64,000 nucleotides of DNA from Candidatus Saccharimonadota bacterium (GTDB lineage: Bacteria > Patescibacteriota > Saccharimonadia > Saccharimonadales > Saccharimonadaceae), in assembly GCA_017511205.1 (NCBI GenBank), contig JAFWLE010000004.1:1-64000 (forward strand), in the 5' to 3' direction. A program made the translations under genes and the position numbers. The notes beneath the pieces were generated by a model. That model saw only the letters and a program-made list of their open reading frames with translations, was not told where the DNA came from and searched no databases. Shown here piece by piece: positions 51,927-61,800 of this stretch (position 1 is the stretch's first letter; every line of letters begins with the position of its first letter).

Positions 51927-52475
51927 TCAAGAATTACTGCAAAATGTTCCTGAACCCTCTAATCTATAGATCACTGCAATCTTTCTAGGGTTCTTTGTTG
52001 GCTTCGCCACCGAACCATCACACTGAGCCTGTTTTATCACTAACATTTTATAATCATTCGGAAATGATACGTTTTCATAGTTCATTTTACAAGTTTTAGC
52101 AGTACTGCCAGAGTTTAGACAGTTAATCACATATAGTTGGTATGGCTTACCATCTGGATCATAGAAATTAGTGCCTAAATACTGTCTATAGAATCCTGCC
52201 CAAGATGTATTGTTGCCACTCGCATTACCGTCTTTCACAAGTACGTAGCTATTTTCATTTGCTGGTCCATTAGGTAACGATCCTCTATTATTGGTTTGAT
52301 AGTTTTTTACCTTTTCCAATAAAGTCGCTACATCATCTCGCCTCTGAGCGTCTTTCTGAGAAGATCTTAGCGCCGGTAGAGCAATAAAAATCATCATGAA
52401 TATCAATCCAGCAATTGCCAAAACCAATGCTACTTCGATAACCGTAAATCCTTCACTTTTGTTGTTTCTTCTCAT
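51927..52475 (-). CDS. Type IV prepilin, second copy
   Basis: 182 residues. Cut site G/FTVIEVALVLAIAGLIF after MRRNNKSE, with Glu at +5. N-terminal helix nearly the same as the pilin at 51140 and a shared block QRRDDVATLLEKVKNYQTNN; both also end in (I/A)(I/V)IYRLEG(A/S)GT(Y/F)C. Start at 52475: SD AAGGAG precedes it; the longer frame is not preceded by one. Convergent with pilA, divergent from pilD. Confidence 0.88.
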   Translation of the reverse strand: MRRNNKSEGFTVIEVALVLAIAGLIFMMIFIALPALRSSQKDAQRRDDVATLLEKVKNYQTNNRGSLPNGPANENSYVLVKDGNASGNNTSWAGFYRQYLGTNFYDPDGKPYQLYVINCLNSGSTAKTCKMNYENVSFPNDYKMLVIKQAQCDGSVAKPTKNPRKIAVIYRLEGSGTFCSNS

Positions 52476-52542
52476 AATACTCCTTATGTTTATTATATGA
52501 TATTTGCTATAAAAAACAAGAGCCACATGTTAAAATATAGTT

Positions 52543-53343
52543 ATGCAAATCCTATTTTTAATCTTTCTTTTTGTCGTTGGCGCCTGTATTGGCTCATTTT
52601 TATGTTGCACGGTTCGGCGTATTCATTTAAGAAACGATAAACGTATTTCCTCCAATAAACGTTCTGTTTGTTTGTCGTGTCATTATCAACTAAAATGGTA
52701 CGACAATTTACCAATTATCTCTTGGCTACTTTTAAGAGGCAAATGCCGTAAATGCCACCAAAAAATCGGTATTGCTGAGTTCTTATCGGAAATCGCTGTT
52801 GCTGCTGCCTTTCTGGCCATTGGCACTACCATCAATGTTGAAACAGCGGACGTTATTAGCTGGCTAATCTTCATTGCGGTAATCTCCTTAGTTATAGTCT
52901 TATCTTTTCTGGCCATTTTTGATGGTCTTTATGGTGAATTGCCAGTCGCTTGTCTAATAGTTTCAATCGTCTTTGGTTTTATTATTTTAGGCCTTAGAGA
53001 ATATACTATGATTATGAGTCCACACCAAATCTCTGAGCTGATTTTGCCACCATTCCTCTCTGTTCTCCTTCTCGGTGGCCTTTATCTGTTGCTTTATCTT
53101 ATTTCAAAAGGGAAATGGGTAGGTGATGGCGATTGGCTCCTCGGTACGTCCATCGGGCTAGCTATTTTTAGTCCTTGGCTTGCAGTTTTTATCTTATGTA
53201 TTTCTAATACACTTGCCTTTTTATTCATGCTTCCGAGATTTATCAAACACCGCCATCAGAAAATCTATTTTGGCCCGTTCTTAGTCATTGCCTTTGTCAT
53301 CGTTTATTGTCTCTCGGACCAGCTTCTCTCATTTATCATATAA
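52543..53343 (+). CDS. pilD: PilD, prepilin leader peptidase/methyltransferase
   Basis: 266 residues, about eight helices. N-terminal domain with CLSCHYQLKWYDNLPIISWLLLRGKCRKCHQKIG (four Cys, zinc-like methyltransferase part, read in parts). Aspartic peptidase residues: FDGLYGELP and GDGDWLLGTSIGL (second Asp). Cuts and methylates the three pilins nearby. TGT-TAAAAT (52531-52536) ends six bases before ATG. Confidence 0.93.
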   Translation: MQILFLIFLFVVGACIGSFLCCTVRRIHLRNDKRISSNKRSVCLSCHYQLKWYDNLPIISWLLLRGKCRKCHQKIGIAEFLSEIAVAAAFLAIGTTINVETADVISWLIFIAVISLVIVLSFLAIFDGLYGELPVACLIVSIVFGFIILGLREYTMIMSPHQISELILPPFLSVLLLGGLYLLLYLISKGKWVGDGDWLLGTSIGLAIFSPWLAVFILCISNTLAFLFMLPRFIKHRHQKIYFGPFLVIAFVIVYCLSDQLLSFII

Positions 53344-53382
53344 AAACACCCCGACTTTTTGAGTATATGATATAATAAGCTT

Positions 53383-54171
53383 ATGACAAAGACAGGCGAT
53401 ACCCTAATTGAAGTTACATTGGCCGTAGGCATCTTTTCTATGGTCGCCATCGCCATCATCGCGGTAATGAGCAATGGTACTTCAAACTCTCAAACTGCCT
53501 TAGAGACCACTCTTGCGCGTGAAGAAATTGACACTCAATCCGAAGCTCTTCGTTTTATCCAAGCGTCATATCTATCCGAGAAAGATTCGCCAAGCAGCAA
53601 ATACGCCAGCCTATGGGGAAAAATTGTTGAAAACGCCATAGACGTTAAGAATTGGAGTGAAGAAGACCAAAAGAAGCTTTTCCAGTTTACTCCAGAAGAT
53701 TGTCAATCGCTTTATAAAACAGATTCTTCCAATAATATTTTTAATCAAAAAGCCTTTATCATCAACCCTAGAAAGCTCAACAGTTTCACTGCTTCCAATG
53801 CAGAAGGAAATGCCATTTTTAGTGCCAGAAAAAGTGGCAGTAAAGATATATTTAAAGAAGCCTCTACCTACCCAAGACTAATTTATGGCTATAATAATTC
53901 TACTTCAGGAGAAGCGCTATCTAATACGTCTTCATCTACTTATGAAGACTTATTCCGTGCAGAAGGCATCTATATCGTCGCCGTAAAAGACAATAAAACT
54001 ACCGAGATTGTCAACAAAAAAGCTCCTTTTACCGATGACACTTCACCTACCTCCGCTTTTTATGATTTTTATATTCGAACTTGTTGGTATGGCACCAATG
54101 CAGAAGAGCCTTCCACTATCTCCACCGTTATACGTCTTTATGACCCAGATGTTATTACGCCTGGTAGCTAA
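53383..54171 (+). CDS. Minor pseudopilin
   Basis: 262 residues. Leader MTKTG, then DTLIEVTLAVGIFSMVAIAIIAV: Gly at -1, Asp instead of Phe at +1, Glu at +5. PilV/GspI-like LIEVTLAxGIFSM. The C-terminal head is Ser/Asn-rich with a Cys pair (DCQSLY and RTCWYG). TGA-TATAAT (53371-53376), six bases before ATG. Its stop abuts the convergent xerD stop. Confidence 0.83.
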   Translation: MTKTGDTLIEVTLAVGIFSMVAIAIIAVMSNGTSNSQTALETTLAREEIDTQSEALRFIQASYLSEKDSPSSKYASLWGKIVENAIDVKNWSEEDQKKLFQFTPEDCQSLYKTDSSNNIFNQKAFIINPRKLNSFTASNAEGNAIFSARKSGSKDIFKEASTYPRLIYGYNNSTSGEALSNTSSSTYEDLFRAEGIYIVAVKDNKTTEIVNKKAPFTDDTSPTSAFYDFYIRTCWYGTNAEEPSTISTVIRLYDPDVITPGS

Positions 54172-55110
54172 TTATTTCGTTTCGCTGTGAAATTTCTCAT
54201 GCACCTCTTTTAGGTGTGCATCCGTTACGTGCGTATAAATTTGTGTTGTTGAAATATTAGCGTGTCCCAGCATCGACTGCACTGCCCTGAGATCCGCTCC
54301 GTTCATCAGAAGATCTGTTGCAAAGGAGTGTCGTAAAGTATGTGGCGATACGTGCTTCGTAATCCCCGCTAATCTGGCATACTTTTCAATAATTCGTTCT
54401 ACCGACCGCGCTGTGATTCGCCGGTAATTACCCGAAGTGTCCGCTGTTTGCAAGTTCTTCGAATTGTTTAGAAATAGCGCCGGTAGGGAATCAGTTCTTG
54501 CATCTAAATAGTCGCGTACTCTATCTGCGCAAGCCTCACTAATAAAGATTGGCCGGTCTTTACTGCCTTTTCCTCTTACCATGAACTCTCGTCTTTCCAA
54601 ATTAATCGAATCCCGATTTAATCCTACCAGTTCAGACACTCGTAGGCCACCAGAGTATAAAAGCTCAATGATTGCTCGGTCTCTCAATCCTGATTCGGTT
54701 GACGTGTCCACTTCTTCCAACATTTCCTCCACCTCATCAAAATGCAAGAAAGTCACCTGCTTTCTGATTACCTTAGGAAGTTCCACTAATGACGGATCGA
54801 GTGACTTTATCTCTCGCCTTGCTAGATACTTCAAAAACCCCCTTAGAGCTATTAAATGATATGCCTGGGTGATTACTTTCAAATCCTCCTCTCCGTTTTC
54901 TGATCCATAGCGATTCAGTTTTAAACGATATTTCCTCAGTAGCTCCTTCGTAATATCACTTGGCTTAATTTCATCCTTATTCAAGATTTCCTGCGCAATC
55001 TCTAAAAATCTTTCCAAATATAATCTGTAATTATCGATGGTCTTCTTGCTCCGCCCCGCCTCAATTTCCAGATGCTCCAAAAATTCATTAATCAGATCAT
55101 AGATATCCAT
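54172..55110 (-). CDS. xerD: XerC/XerD-type tyrosine recombinase
   Basis: 312 residues. N-terminal SAM-like domain (about 1-95), catalytic residues Arg in SGGLRVSELVGL, His-x-x-Arg in SPHTLRHSFATDLL, His in MLGHANISTTQIYTHV and the nucleophile Tyr in the same block. Length and sequence fit a chromosomal Xer that resolves dimers with FtsK rather than a phage integrase. Minus-strand TGA-TATAAT (55117-55122) ends six bases before ATG; these six read GAAGGT. Confidence 0.9.
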   Translation of the reverse strand: MDIYDLINEFLEHLEIEAGRSKKTIDNYRLYLERFLEIAQEILNKDEIKPSDITKELLRKYRLKLNRYGSENGEEDLKVITQAYHLIALRGFLKYLARREIKSLDPSLVELPKVIRKQVTFLHFDEVEEMLEEVDTSTESGLRDRAIIELLYSGGLRVSELVGLNRDSINLERREFMVRGKGSKDRPIFISEACADRVRDYLDARTDSLPALFLNNSKNLQTADTSGNYRRITARSVERIIEKYARLAGITKHVSPHTLRHSFATDLLMNGADLRAVQSMLGHANISTTQIYTHVTDAHLKEVHEKFHSETK

Positions 55111-55135
55111 ACCTTCATTATATCAGAAAAGACAT

Positions 55136-55271
55136 CGTTTCATAATTCATTCATATTGAAGGATATAAAGAAAAAATCTATGATTTTTTCGCCGAAAGGG
55201 CGAAGCAATGTGATAAAATCTTTGATTTATCACATTGCGGAGCTCCTGAAATATGAATGGATTATGAAACG
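55136..55271 (+). ncRNA. Structured intergenic element, copy C
   Basis: Terminal helix CGTTTCATAATTCATTCATA (55136 on) with ATATGAATGGATTATGAAACG (to 55271), one G-U. GAAGGATATAAAG; P2 AAAAAATC ... GATTTTTT; P3 TTCGCC-GAAA-GGGCGAA, a different GNRA loop; P4 GCAATGTGATAAA (55205-55217) with TTTATCACATTGC (55226-55238), in which A-T replaces the G-C of A and B; GGAGCTCC. It lies between xerD and ndk and abuts the ndk promoter. Confidence 0.75.
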
Positions 55272-55312
55272 TGGCTAATTAAGATGTGATATAATTAAGA
55301 AAAAGGAGTTTT

Positions 55313-55828
55313 ATGACAAAATCACAAGATTTTATTCAAAGAAGTTTAGTAGTTCTAAAGCCGGACACCGTGCAACGGGGAATTATCGGCGAAGTGATTC
55401 AGCGTTTTGAACGCGTTGGTCTCAAAATTGTTGGTATGAAAATGGTCATGCCAGACGAAAAATTGTACCGTATGCACTACGAAGGCATCGGCCAAATGAT
55501 TTCACGTCGTGGCGAACAAGCTTTCCGTTACAATGTCGAATATATGATGACTGGTCCAGTGATTGCTATGGTGCTAGAAGGCGTCGAGGCCGTTCCGCTA
55601 GTTAGAAAGATTGTTGGCCCTACCGAGCCAAAATCTGCCGAAATGGGCACCATTCGTGGTGATTTCTCTCATATGAGCTTCGGCTATTCCGATGCCAAGG
55701 GTACTGGCGTGCCAAACCTTGTTCACGCTTCTGGGAATATTGATGAAGCCAAGAAAGAAATTGACCTCTGGTTCAATGCTAATGAACTCTATGACTATTC
55801 AGATTTGAACGAAAAATATACTCGTTAA
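55313..55828 (+). CDS. ndk: Nucleoside-diphosphate kinase
   Basis: 171 residues, slightly long for Ndk. Transfers phosphate from ATP to NDPs through a His. Blocks: RSLVVLKPDTVQRGIIGEVI, RFERVGLKIVGMKM, MTGPVIAMVLEG, GTIRGDFSH and NLVHASGN with the catalytic His. The last 20 residues exceed the family. TGA-TATAAT (55290-55295) and SD AAGGAG: one of the genes with a true leader. Confidence 0.94.
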   Translation: MTKSQDFIQRSLVVLKPDTVQRGIIGEVIQRFERVGLKIVGMKMVMPDEKLYRMHYEGIGQMISRRGEQAFRYNVEYMMTGPVIAMVLEGVEAVPLVRKIVGPTEPKSAEMGTIRGDFSHMSFGYSDAKGTGVPNLVHASGNIDEAKKEIDLWFNANELYDYSDLNEKYTR

Positions 55829-55846
55829 AAATTTTTAATCTATGCA

Positions 55847-55876
55847 AAAGGGCCGGATAGGGGAATCCGGCCCTCT
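55847..55876. terminator. Bidirectional terminator
   Basis: GGGCCGGA (55851-55858) and TCCGGCCC (55867-55874), with TCTTT on one side and AAAA on the other; between the convergent ndk and SLH-like genes. Confidence 0.8.
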
Positions 55877-55892
55877 TTAGGGGGTATTGGGG

Positions 55893-56342
55893 CTAATTTA
55901 TAGCAAACGCTGAGTCGAACTCAGCGAAGCTAACGACATAATTCGCCACGCTCGCGCGTGACAGCTTCTTCTTGCTACCATCCCAAGTGATGGTTATTCC
56001 GTAGCTCTCAGCTACCTTTACCATCTTCTGGGTTACATAGTACTCCGTGACCATCTTTTTAGCTTTCTTTTTGTCAGCCTCAGTCACAGTCACTCTGCCA
56101 GGATACAGGTTTTTCAGCATTCTCAGATACTGACGACGTGTCATCTTGCTATTCGGGCGAAATTTCTTGCCCTTAATGACGCCCTTAAATGCACCGGCTT
56201 TCTTAAGAGTCTTTATTGACTTAATCGACTTACTGTCGATTGTTCTTTTATTCACATCTTTGTAGCCAGCAGCTGCAAAAGAAACCGTCATGTTACCCAT
56301 TACCACCAAAACCATTAAAATTGCTAAGAATATTTTACGCAT
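55893..56342 (-). CDS. Secreted SLH-like protein
   Basis: 149 residues. Signal peptide (about 1-25, MGNMTVSFAAA), then GYKDVNKRT ... IKTLKKAGAFKGVIKGKKFRPNSKMTRRQYLRML (in parts), which follows the S-layer-homology pattern (DV, L-x-x-x-G-x-F/I-x-G, F-x-P-N, x-TR). Very basic. Start 56342 follows SD AGGAGGG; the longer frame has none. TGC-TATAAT upstream, leader of about 45 bases. SLH domains bind cell-wall polymers. Confidence 0.72.
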   Translation of the reverse strand: MRKIFLAILMVLVVMGNMTVSFAAAGYKDVNKRTIDSKSIKSIKTLKKAGAFKGVIKGKKFRPNSKMTRRQYLRMLKNLYPGRVTVTEADKKKAKKMVTEYYVTQKMVKVAESYGITITWDGSKKKLSRASVANYVVSFAEFDSAFAIN

Positions 56343-56418
56343 AGCTTCCCTCCTACAGTCATGGCAAAGATATAACTTCACCTACAATTATAGCACACAA
56401 TTCAACTTTTGTCAAAAT

Positions 56419-57153
56419 CTATAGTACTTTTTTGAGAAATTCTTTCACTCTGTCAGTTTGGGGGTGGGTGAAGAACTCTTTCGGTTCACCCTCCTCTATA
56501 ATCCTTCCCTTATCTATAAACACTATTCTAGTAGCGATTTCTCTGGCAAATCCCATCTCGTGCGTTACTATCATAATTGTCATGCCCTGACCGGCCAGCT
56601 CTCGAATCAAATCTAGTACGTCTCCAATCGCTTCTGGATCCAGTGCAGAAGTCGGCTCATCGAAGAGTAACACCTCTGGATTTAACATCATCGCCCGGAT
56701 GATTGCTATGCGTTGCTTTTGACCGCCCGACAGGGAAGCAGGGTAAGCCTCTGCTTTGTTTAATAGCCCGATATGCCGCAGTAGTTCTTTCGCACGTTTT
56801 TCTGCTGCTTCATGCGTCAAAACCTTCAATTTCATCGGTGCCAGTAGCAAATTCTCCATCACAGTTAGATTATTGATTAGATTAAAATGTTGAAATACCA
56901 TCCCGATATTCCGTCGCATTTTACGGATATTTTTCTCTGTTATTAGTGTCCCATTGAAGTAGATTTCGCCCGCAGTCGGCTCTTCCATCCAATTGATGCA
57001 CCTAAGAAATGTAGACTTTCCAGATCCAGATGGTCCCAAAATCACCACTCTTTCACCGTCTTTCAGCTCAAAATTAATCCCGTTTAACACCTTGTTCTTG
57101 CCAAAGCTTTTATGTAGATTCTTTATTTTTAAATCAGCTTCCTTATTTTCCAT
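56419..57153 (-). CDS. Polar amino-acid ABC transporter, ATP-binding protein
   Basis: 244 residues. Walker A GPSGSGKST (about 36-44), Q-loop VFQHFNL, signature LSGGQKQR, Walker B VLLFDEPTSALDPE, switch VTHEMGFARE. The family is GlnQ/HisP. ATG directly follows the permease-gene stop, with SD GGAGGA. Scavenging amino acids fits an organism without biosynthetic genes. Confidence 0.93.
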   Translation of the reverse strand: MENKEADLKIKNLHKSFGKNKVLNGINFELKDGERVVILGPSGSGKSTFLRCINWMEEPTAGEIYFNGTLITEKNIRKMRRNIGMVFQHFNLINNLTVMENLLLAPMKLKVLTHEAAEKRAKELLRHIGLLNKAEAYPASLSGGQKQRIAIIRAMMLNPEVLLFDEPTSALDPEAIGDVLDLIRELAGQGMTIMIVTHEMGFAREIATRIVFIDKGRIIEEGEPKEFFTHPQTDRVKEFLKKVL

Positions 57154-58782
57154 CTATTCCTCCGTCCTTAAGTCACTCTTCCGTAGCGATTTTTCAACTA
57201 ATTTCACAACAAACGTAATTAGGTAAATAGTTGCAAGATAGAATAGTGCTGCTACAAACATTGGTACGATGTAGCTGGCCATATTTTGCCCTGAGCCAAT
57301 ATCCTTTGCCGCCATATTGAGGTCATACATCCCCACCATGCTTACGATAGCGGTTTCCTTGATTACGGTGATGATTTCATTCCCAAGCGCAGGGATGATG
57401 TTTTTAATTGCCTGTGGCGCCACAATCTTAAAGAAGATCGTGCTCCTAGATAGCCCTAGTGCCAAACCTGCTTCTGTTTGCCCCTTGTCTACTGAGAGAA
57501 TTCCACCTCTAATCACTTCCGATACATAAGCAGCTGAATTTAGCCCAAATGCCACTATCGCCGTAATAATGCTTGGAAATCCTTTAATTGCAAAGATTAC
57601 GAAGAACATAATAAACAGTTGCAAGGCCATTGGTGTACCTCTAATAATAGTTGTATAAACTAGGCAGATAAATTTCGGCACCGCCAACCACTTAGACTTC
57701 TTAGCCGTATCGATGAGGGCAATAATTGCTCCTAGAATCATTCCCATCAGAATCGCGAAATAAGAAACCTGAATTGTCAGCCAAAAACCATGTAACATCG
57801 AATCAATATACTCTGGAGTACTGAACAGATCACCGACCTTTTTAAAGAAAGACTTTATTGGACTAACGACCGCGATTTCTTCTTCTTCGGTTTCCTTCTC
57901 CTCTTTATTATCAGTTTCTTCCTCCGGCATAGTTTCATTACTTGCATCAATATAGCTTAGAACCAGCTTATCTATCTCAGTTTTTCCATTTTCATCTTCT
58001 ATCGTCATTTCTGCAAGCACTTCATTAAATGCTGCCAGAAGTTCCGGCTTTTCTTTGTTCACTGCAATTGCGTATTGTTCCTCTACAGGGTAGTCTTCCT
58101 CTCTAGTTTTTCCAGAATAATATAGGGGTAAAGCTTCTAATCCCGGATTTTTCTCTACGATAAACTTGGCCACTAGCTCGTCTGCAACCGCAAAATCAAT
58201 AATATGTGACGAAATCCCGTCTGCCGCTAATTGATGCGAATCAATCCCTTTAATAGAAGTTTCGGTGTCTTTTAGAACCCCGTTCTCAATTTCGTCGTCT
58301 ACAAATAAATAGCCAGTGCTGCCAATTTGCGAACCAATATTATATCCAGCTAGAGATTCCCAAACTACGTGATCACCCCTAAGAGAAGGTGGATTATCTT
58401 GGCCAAAAATCACATATTGCACAGAAGTGTAGTAAGGGATCGTAAAGTTCACCTTTTCCTCACGTGCTGGAGTAATTGTTAACCCTGCCGCCCCTGCATC
58501 TGCAATTTTACCAGTTCCCACGTTGTCAATAATTACATCAAATTCTACATTTTGAATCTGAAACTTTTTATCCATTTTCTTAGCTACGCGGTCGATAATA
58601 TCTACATCTACCCCCACAATTTGTCGGTTTTTATAAAATTCAAACGGCATGAATGGTACATTAGTCTCTACTATATAATCAGCATCGCTATCACCTTCAA
58701 TCGAAAAATGAATACTCACTCCCATTCCCACCGTCACCAGCAAGAATAAAACCATTATCACAATGCTTTTAACCTTATGCAT
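57154..58782 (-). CDS. Amino-acid ABC transporter, substrate-binding domain fused to permease
   Basis: 542 residues. N-terminal signal helix (about 7-28), periplasmic-binding-protein type 3 domain (about 40-285: VPFMPFEFYKNRQIVGVDVDI, GLTITPAREEKVNFTIPYY), acidic linker, then an ABC permease domain (about 340-540) with the EAA-type loop GLALGLSRSTIFFKIVAPQA. A fused SBP-permease needs no free binding protein. The start at 58782 is set by a minus-strand TATAAT (58789-58794), six bases upstream. Specificity not readable. Confidence 0.92.
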   Translation of the reverse strand: MHKVKSIVIMVLFLLVTVGMGVSIHFSIEGDSDADYIVETNVPFMPFEFYKNRQIVGVDVDIIDRVAKKMDKKFQIQNVEFDVIIDNVGTGKIADAGAAGLTITPAREEKVNFTIPYYTSVQYVIFGQDNPPSLRGDHVVWESLAGYNIGSQIGSTGYLFVDDEIENGVLKDTETSIKGIDSHQLAADGISSHIIDFAVADELVAKFIVEKNPGLEALPLYYSGKTREEDYPVEEQYAIAVNKEKPELLAAFNEVLAEMTIEDENGKTEIDKLVLSYIDASNETMPEEETDNKEEKETEEEEIAVVSPIKSFFKKVGDLFSTPEYIDSMLHGFWLTIQVSYFAILMGMILGAIIALIDTAKKSKWLAVPKFICLVYTTIIRGTPMALQLFIMFFVIFAIKGFPSIITAIVAFGLNSAAYVSEVIRGGILSVDKGQTEAGLALGLSRSTIFFKIVAPQAIKNIIPALGNEIITVIKETAIVSMVGMYDLNMAAKDIGSGQNMASYIVPMFVAALFYLATIYLITFVVKLVEKSLRKSDLRTEE

Positions 58783-58892
58783 AATATAATTATACACCAA
58801 CAACAAAAAATGAATCAGAACATTTTTCGATCCATTTTTTCATAATGTTTATGGTATAATCAATATTAGGTAAATACAAAAAGGGAGATTAA

Positions 58893-61800
58893 ATGATTGT
58901 TGTTAAACGATGGAACTTAGCAATAATAACATTATTCGTTTTAGTCTTGATGGCACTTTTTGCGGGGCCAAATACCTTTGCGACAGACGAGTCTGTAAGC
59001 GGCGACGTGCTTCATTCAGTAACGATGACTTATGACCAAGATGTAGTTGATATATATAATAACGCTTATGTCATTTCGATTGACGACCAGAAAGACATCA
59101 CGCTTGATTTCGACGTAGACCATTCTGTCAAAACGATTTTACTCCGTGACATCACAGAAGACGGTGAAGCCAAGAACATCTGCCAAACCGGTACCAAGCA
59201 ATGTAGCTTTAATGTTACCAAACTTATAGCAAAATCCGGTCTCGAAATCATCCTCTACGACTGGGATGACGCAGTCGTGCGCCAAACCATGCTCGGCCTC
59301 ATTATCAAGCAAAATGCCACCAAGGAAGATTTTGAAAAACCAGTGACATTGGGTCCACTCAAAGATATCAAAATCGACATGGGTACACTTACTACCGGCA
59401 TGAATTTCTCCTTTAGCCCTATCCCTATTCCAATTAAATACGAACACTATCCAGATGGTCGCTCCGTTCTTGGTATCGGTGTCAATTCTACCGATGCGGA
59501 GTTCTGGGCAGACGCAGAAAAAGACAACTTCAAGGATCGCATTTCCAAATCCAACATGTATCAAAAATGGAAAGACACTAAGAAACATCAGGTAGATAAA
59601 GGTGGCATGGGGCTAACCTGGACTTTTGCTGGCTACGCGACTTCTTATGATAATCATCCTGAAAAAATGACCGGGACCATACAAATGTATGTTGGAACTG
59701 GATACAAAGTAACAGGCCAATATGCTATTTTCACCTATTCATTGACAGCGACCATTGGCGCTGATGGAGAATTTACCTTCTTGATTTTCCCCAAAAGCGA
59801 ACAATACTTTAATGGCACACTCGACCTTGGCTTGTCGGCTGGACTAGAACTCTACGGCGGCATCGGTTCTGGCTGGCTCGCGTCAGTCGGGATTTATGGC
59901 GCAGCTAATATCGGTATCAAAGCCCACGTTTTGCCATTATTTGATTTTTATAGCCTTAACGTTTCAGGCGAAATAGGCTTAAGAGCAAAGGTACTTGGAC
60001 GAACGGTGGCAACATTCACTTTCGTGAAAGGTTCCCACGATTTCCTTAATAATATGACCGAAACAGACGACGAAATCACTTATACAACAGACTTAGATTT
60101 ACAAGAAACCATCAAAGAAAAGCAGAAAGAGTTGATCGCGAGCGACTATGGTAGCAAACCAGCCGGCACAATCAAGATGCCAAAGGGCGAGACCACTTGG
60201 AATCTCGACAATCTCGACAAACCCACCAAGAAAGCCAAGTCTACGCCCGCAGAGCTTATGGGTCTTGGCGGTGGCGAAATTGGAAATACATCCCCATCTA
60301 CTCTTTCGGAGACTCCTGACAGCCAGACAACTATTAATTATGATTACGCTCATCAGATTGCTGAAAATGTCTATCCACATAGTGGTACCCAAATTATTAA
60401 GCATCCAACCAACGAACTAAACGCAGTCACGGTTTTTGCAAACAACAACGGGGAACTAAACTATTCAATCTACGACGGTTCCGCAAAGCAGATGAGTGAA
60501 CCGCGTCCAGTCACTGAAGATTCTGGTCAAGACTTTGACGCCAAGTTCGCGCACAGCTCCAACCCAGACCAGTCCTATCTTGTATGGAGACGCCTCACAA
60601 ATGACGGCAGTAACGGTGCCACCTTAACCGACGTCGCAAAGAGTGGCGAAATCATGATTGCGAAATTCGACCCCGATACCAACAGCTTTGAAGGCCAAGA
60701 ATATGTCTCGTCAGATTCGTATTATATTTACGGAGGCGTTGGTGTAACCACAGGCGGAAATGAAGATGACCGCGAACCGTATGTCTTTGCTTATACCAAT
60801 GATGATGCTGACCCCGAAGGTCTAGTTGATGGCGAACGTAAAATCATGCTATTCCGCAAAAATGGCGATGGCTGGGACGGCAATGTCATCAAAAGTAATA
60901 TCTGGGGGACGATTGCTTCTTTCGATGTAGGCATTTATGATGGCAAGCCAAGCGCAGCATATACTGTCTGGAACGATTTCGCAGACGTAGTTATCACTTA
61001 CGTGGTTGATGCTGAAGGTAATCTGTTAGCCACCTTTACGAATGCCTCGGGTGCACAGTTTACGACTAAAAACGGAGAACCTGTACTAACATTTATGGAA
61101 GATGGCAAACTGTACAGTTCTACCGGCGGCAACGCAAAGGAGCTCGAATACGGCGACGACAACAACTCGCTCCCGCACGCCCCGTTCAAAATCATCGGCG
61201 ACTTAAACGAAACATTCATGGTTTCTTATCTTTCCAATATCGACTCGCGTCAGAATCTAGTTGGCTACGTCAAAGCCAACGGCGTCTGCAGCTATGATCC
61301 CGTAGTAGTCACCAACGTCGATGAGAACTCCAACGTGACCTATTATGCTGGTCTGTTCATTGGTAACAGTTCCATGCCTGGTAGCACCGCTGTTCCATTT
61401 ATTATCTATACGGTCCAAAATTACGAATATGTTGACCCCGATTGGGAAGAAGGCCAGGCCGATATGTATGCCATGTCGGGAGCCGCCACCAACCACATTT
61501 CCATCATCGCTGCTGACATCACCAATGCGAGAAACTTAGGCGTTGATACCAACGTCGCCAAAGTCGATGTTCTTTTGAAAAACAGTGGCCTCTTCCAGGT
61601 TGATAAATTCTCGCTCTATCTAAAAAACAAAGACGATTCGAGCGATCAGTATGTCAAACTAGCAGATTATGATATTCCAACTCTAAGCCCAGGTGACATC
61701 TACCCGCTTGAGTTGGAGCTACCCGAAGCTGACTACAATAACCCGCAGTTCTATGTGTTAGGTGCCACCAGCCGCGATGGCGACTATGCCGACATTGGTG

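Noticed and set aside
54172-55110. xerD as a phage integrase
   Set aside because: Its length, domains and position beside core genes fit a housekeeping Xer, and no att repeats or cargo are seen.
35429-55271. The three-copy element as a MITE with fixed terminal inverted repeats
   Set aside because: The outer arms differ in sequence between copies while still pairing, and no target-site duplication is visible. Not fully excluded.
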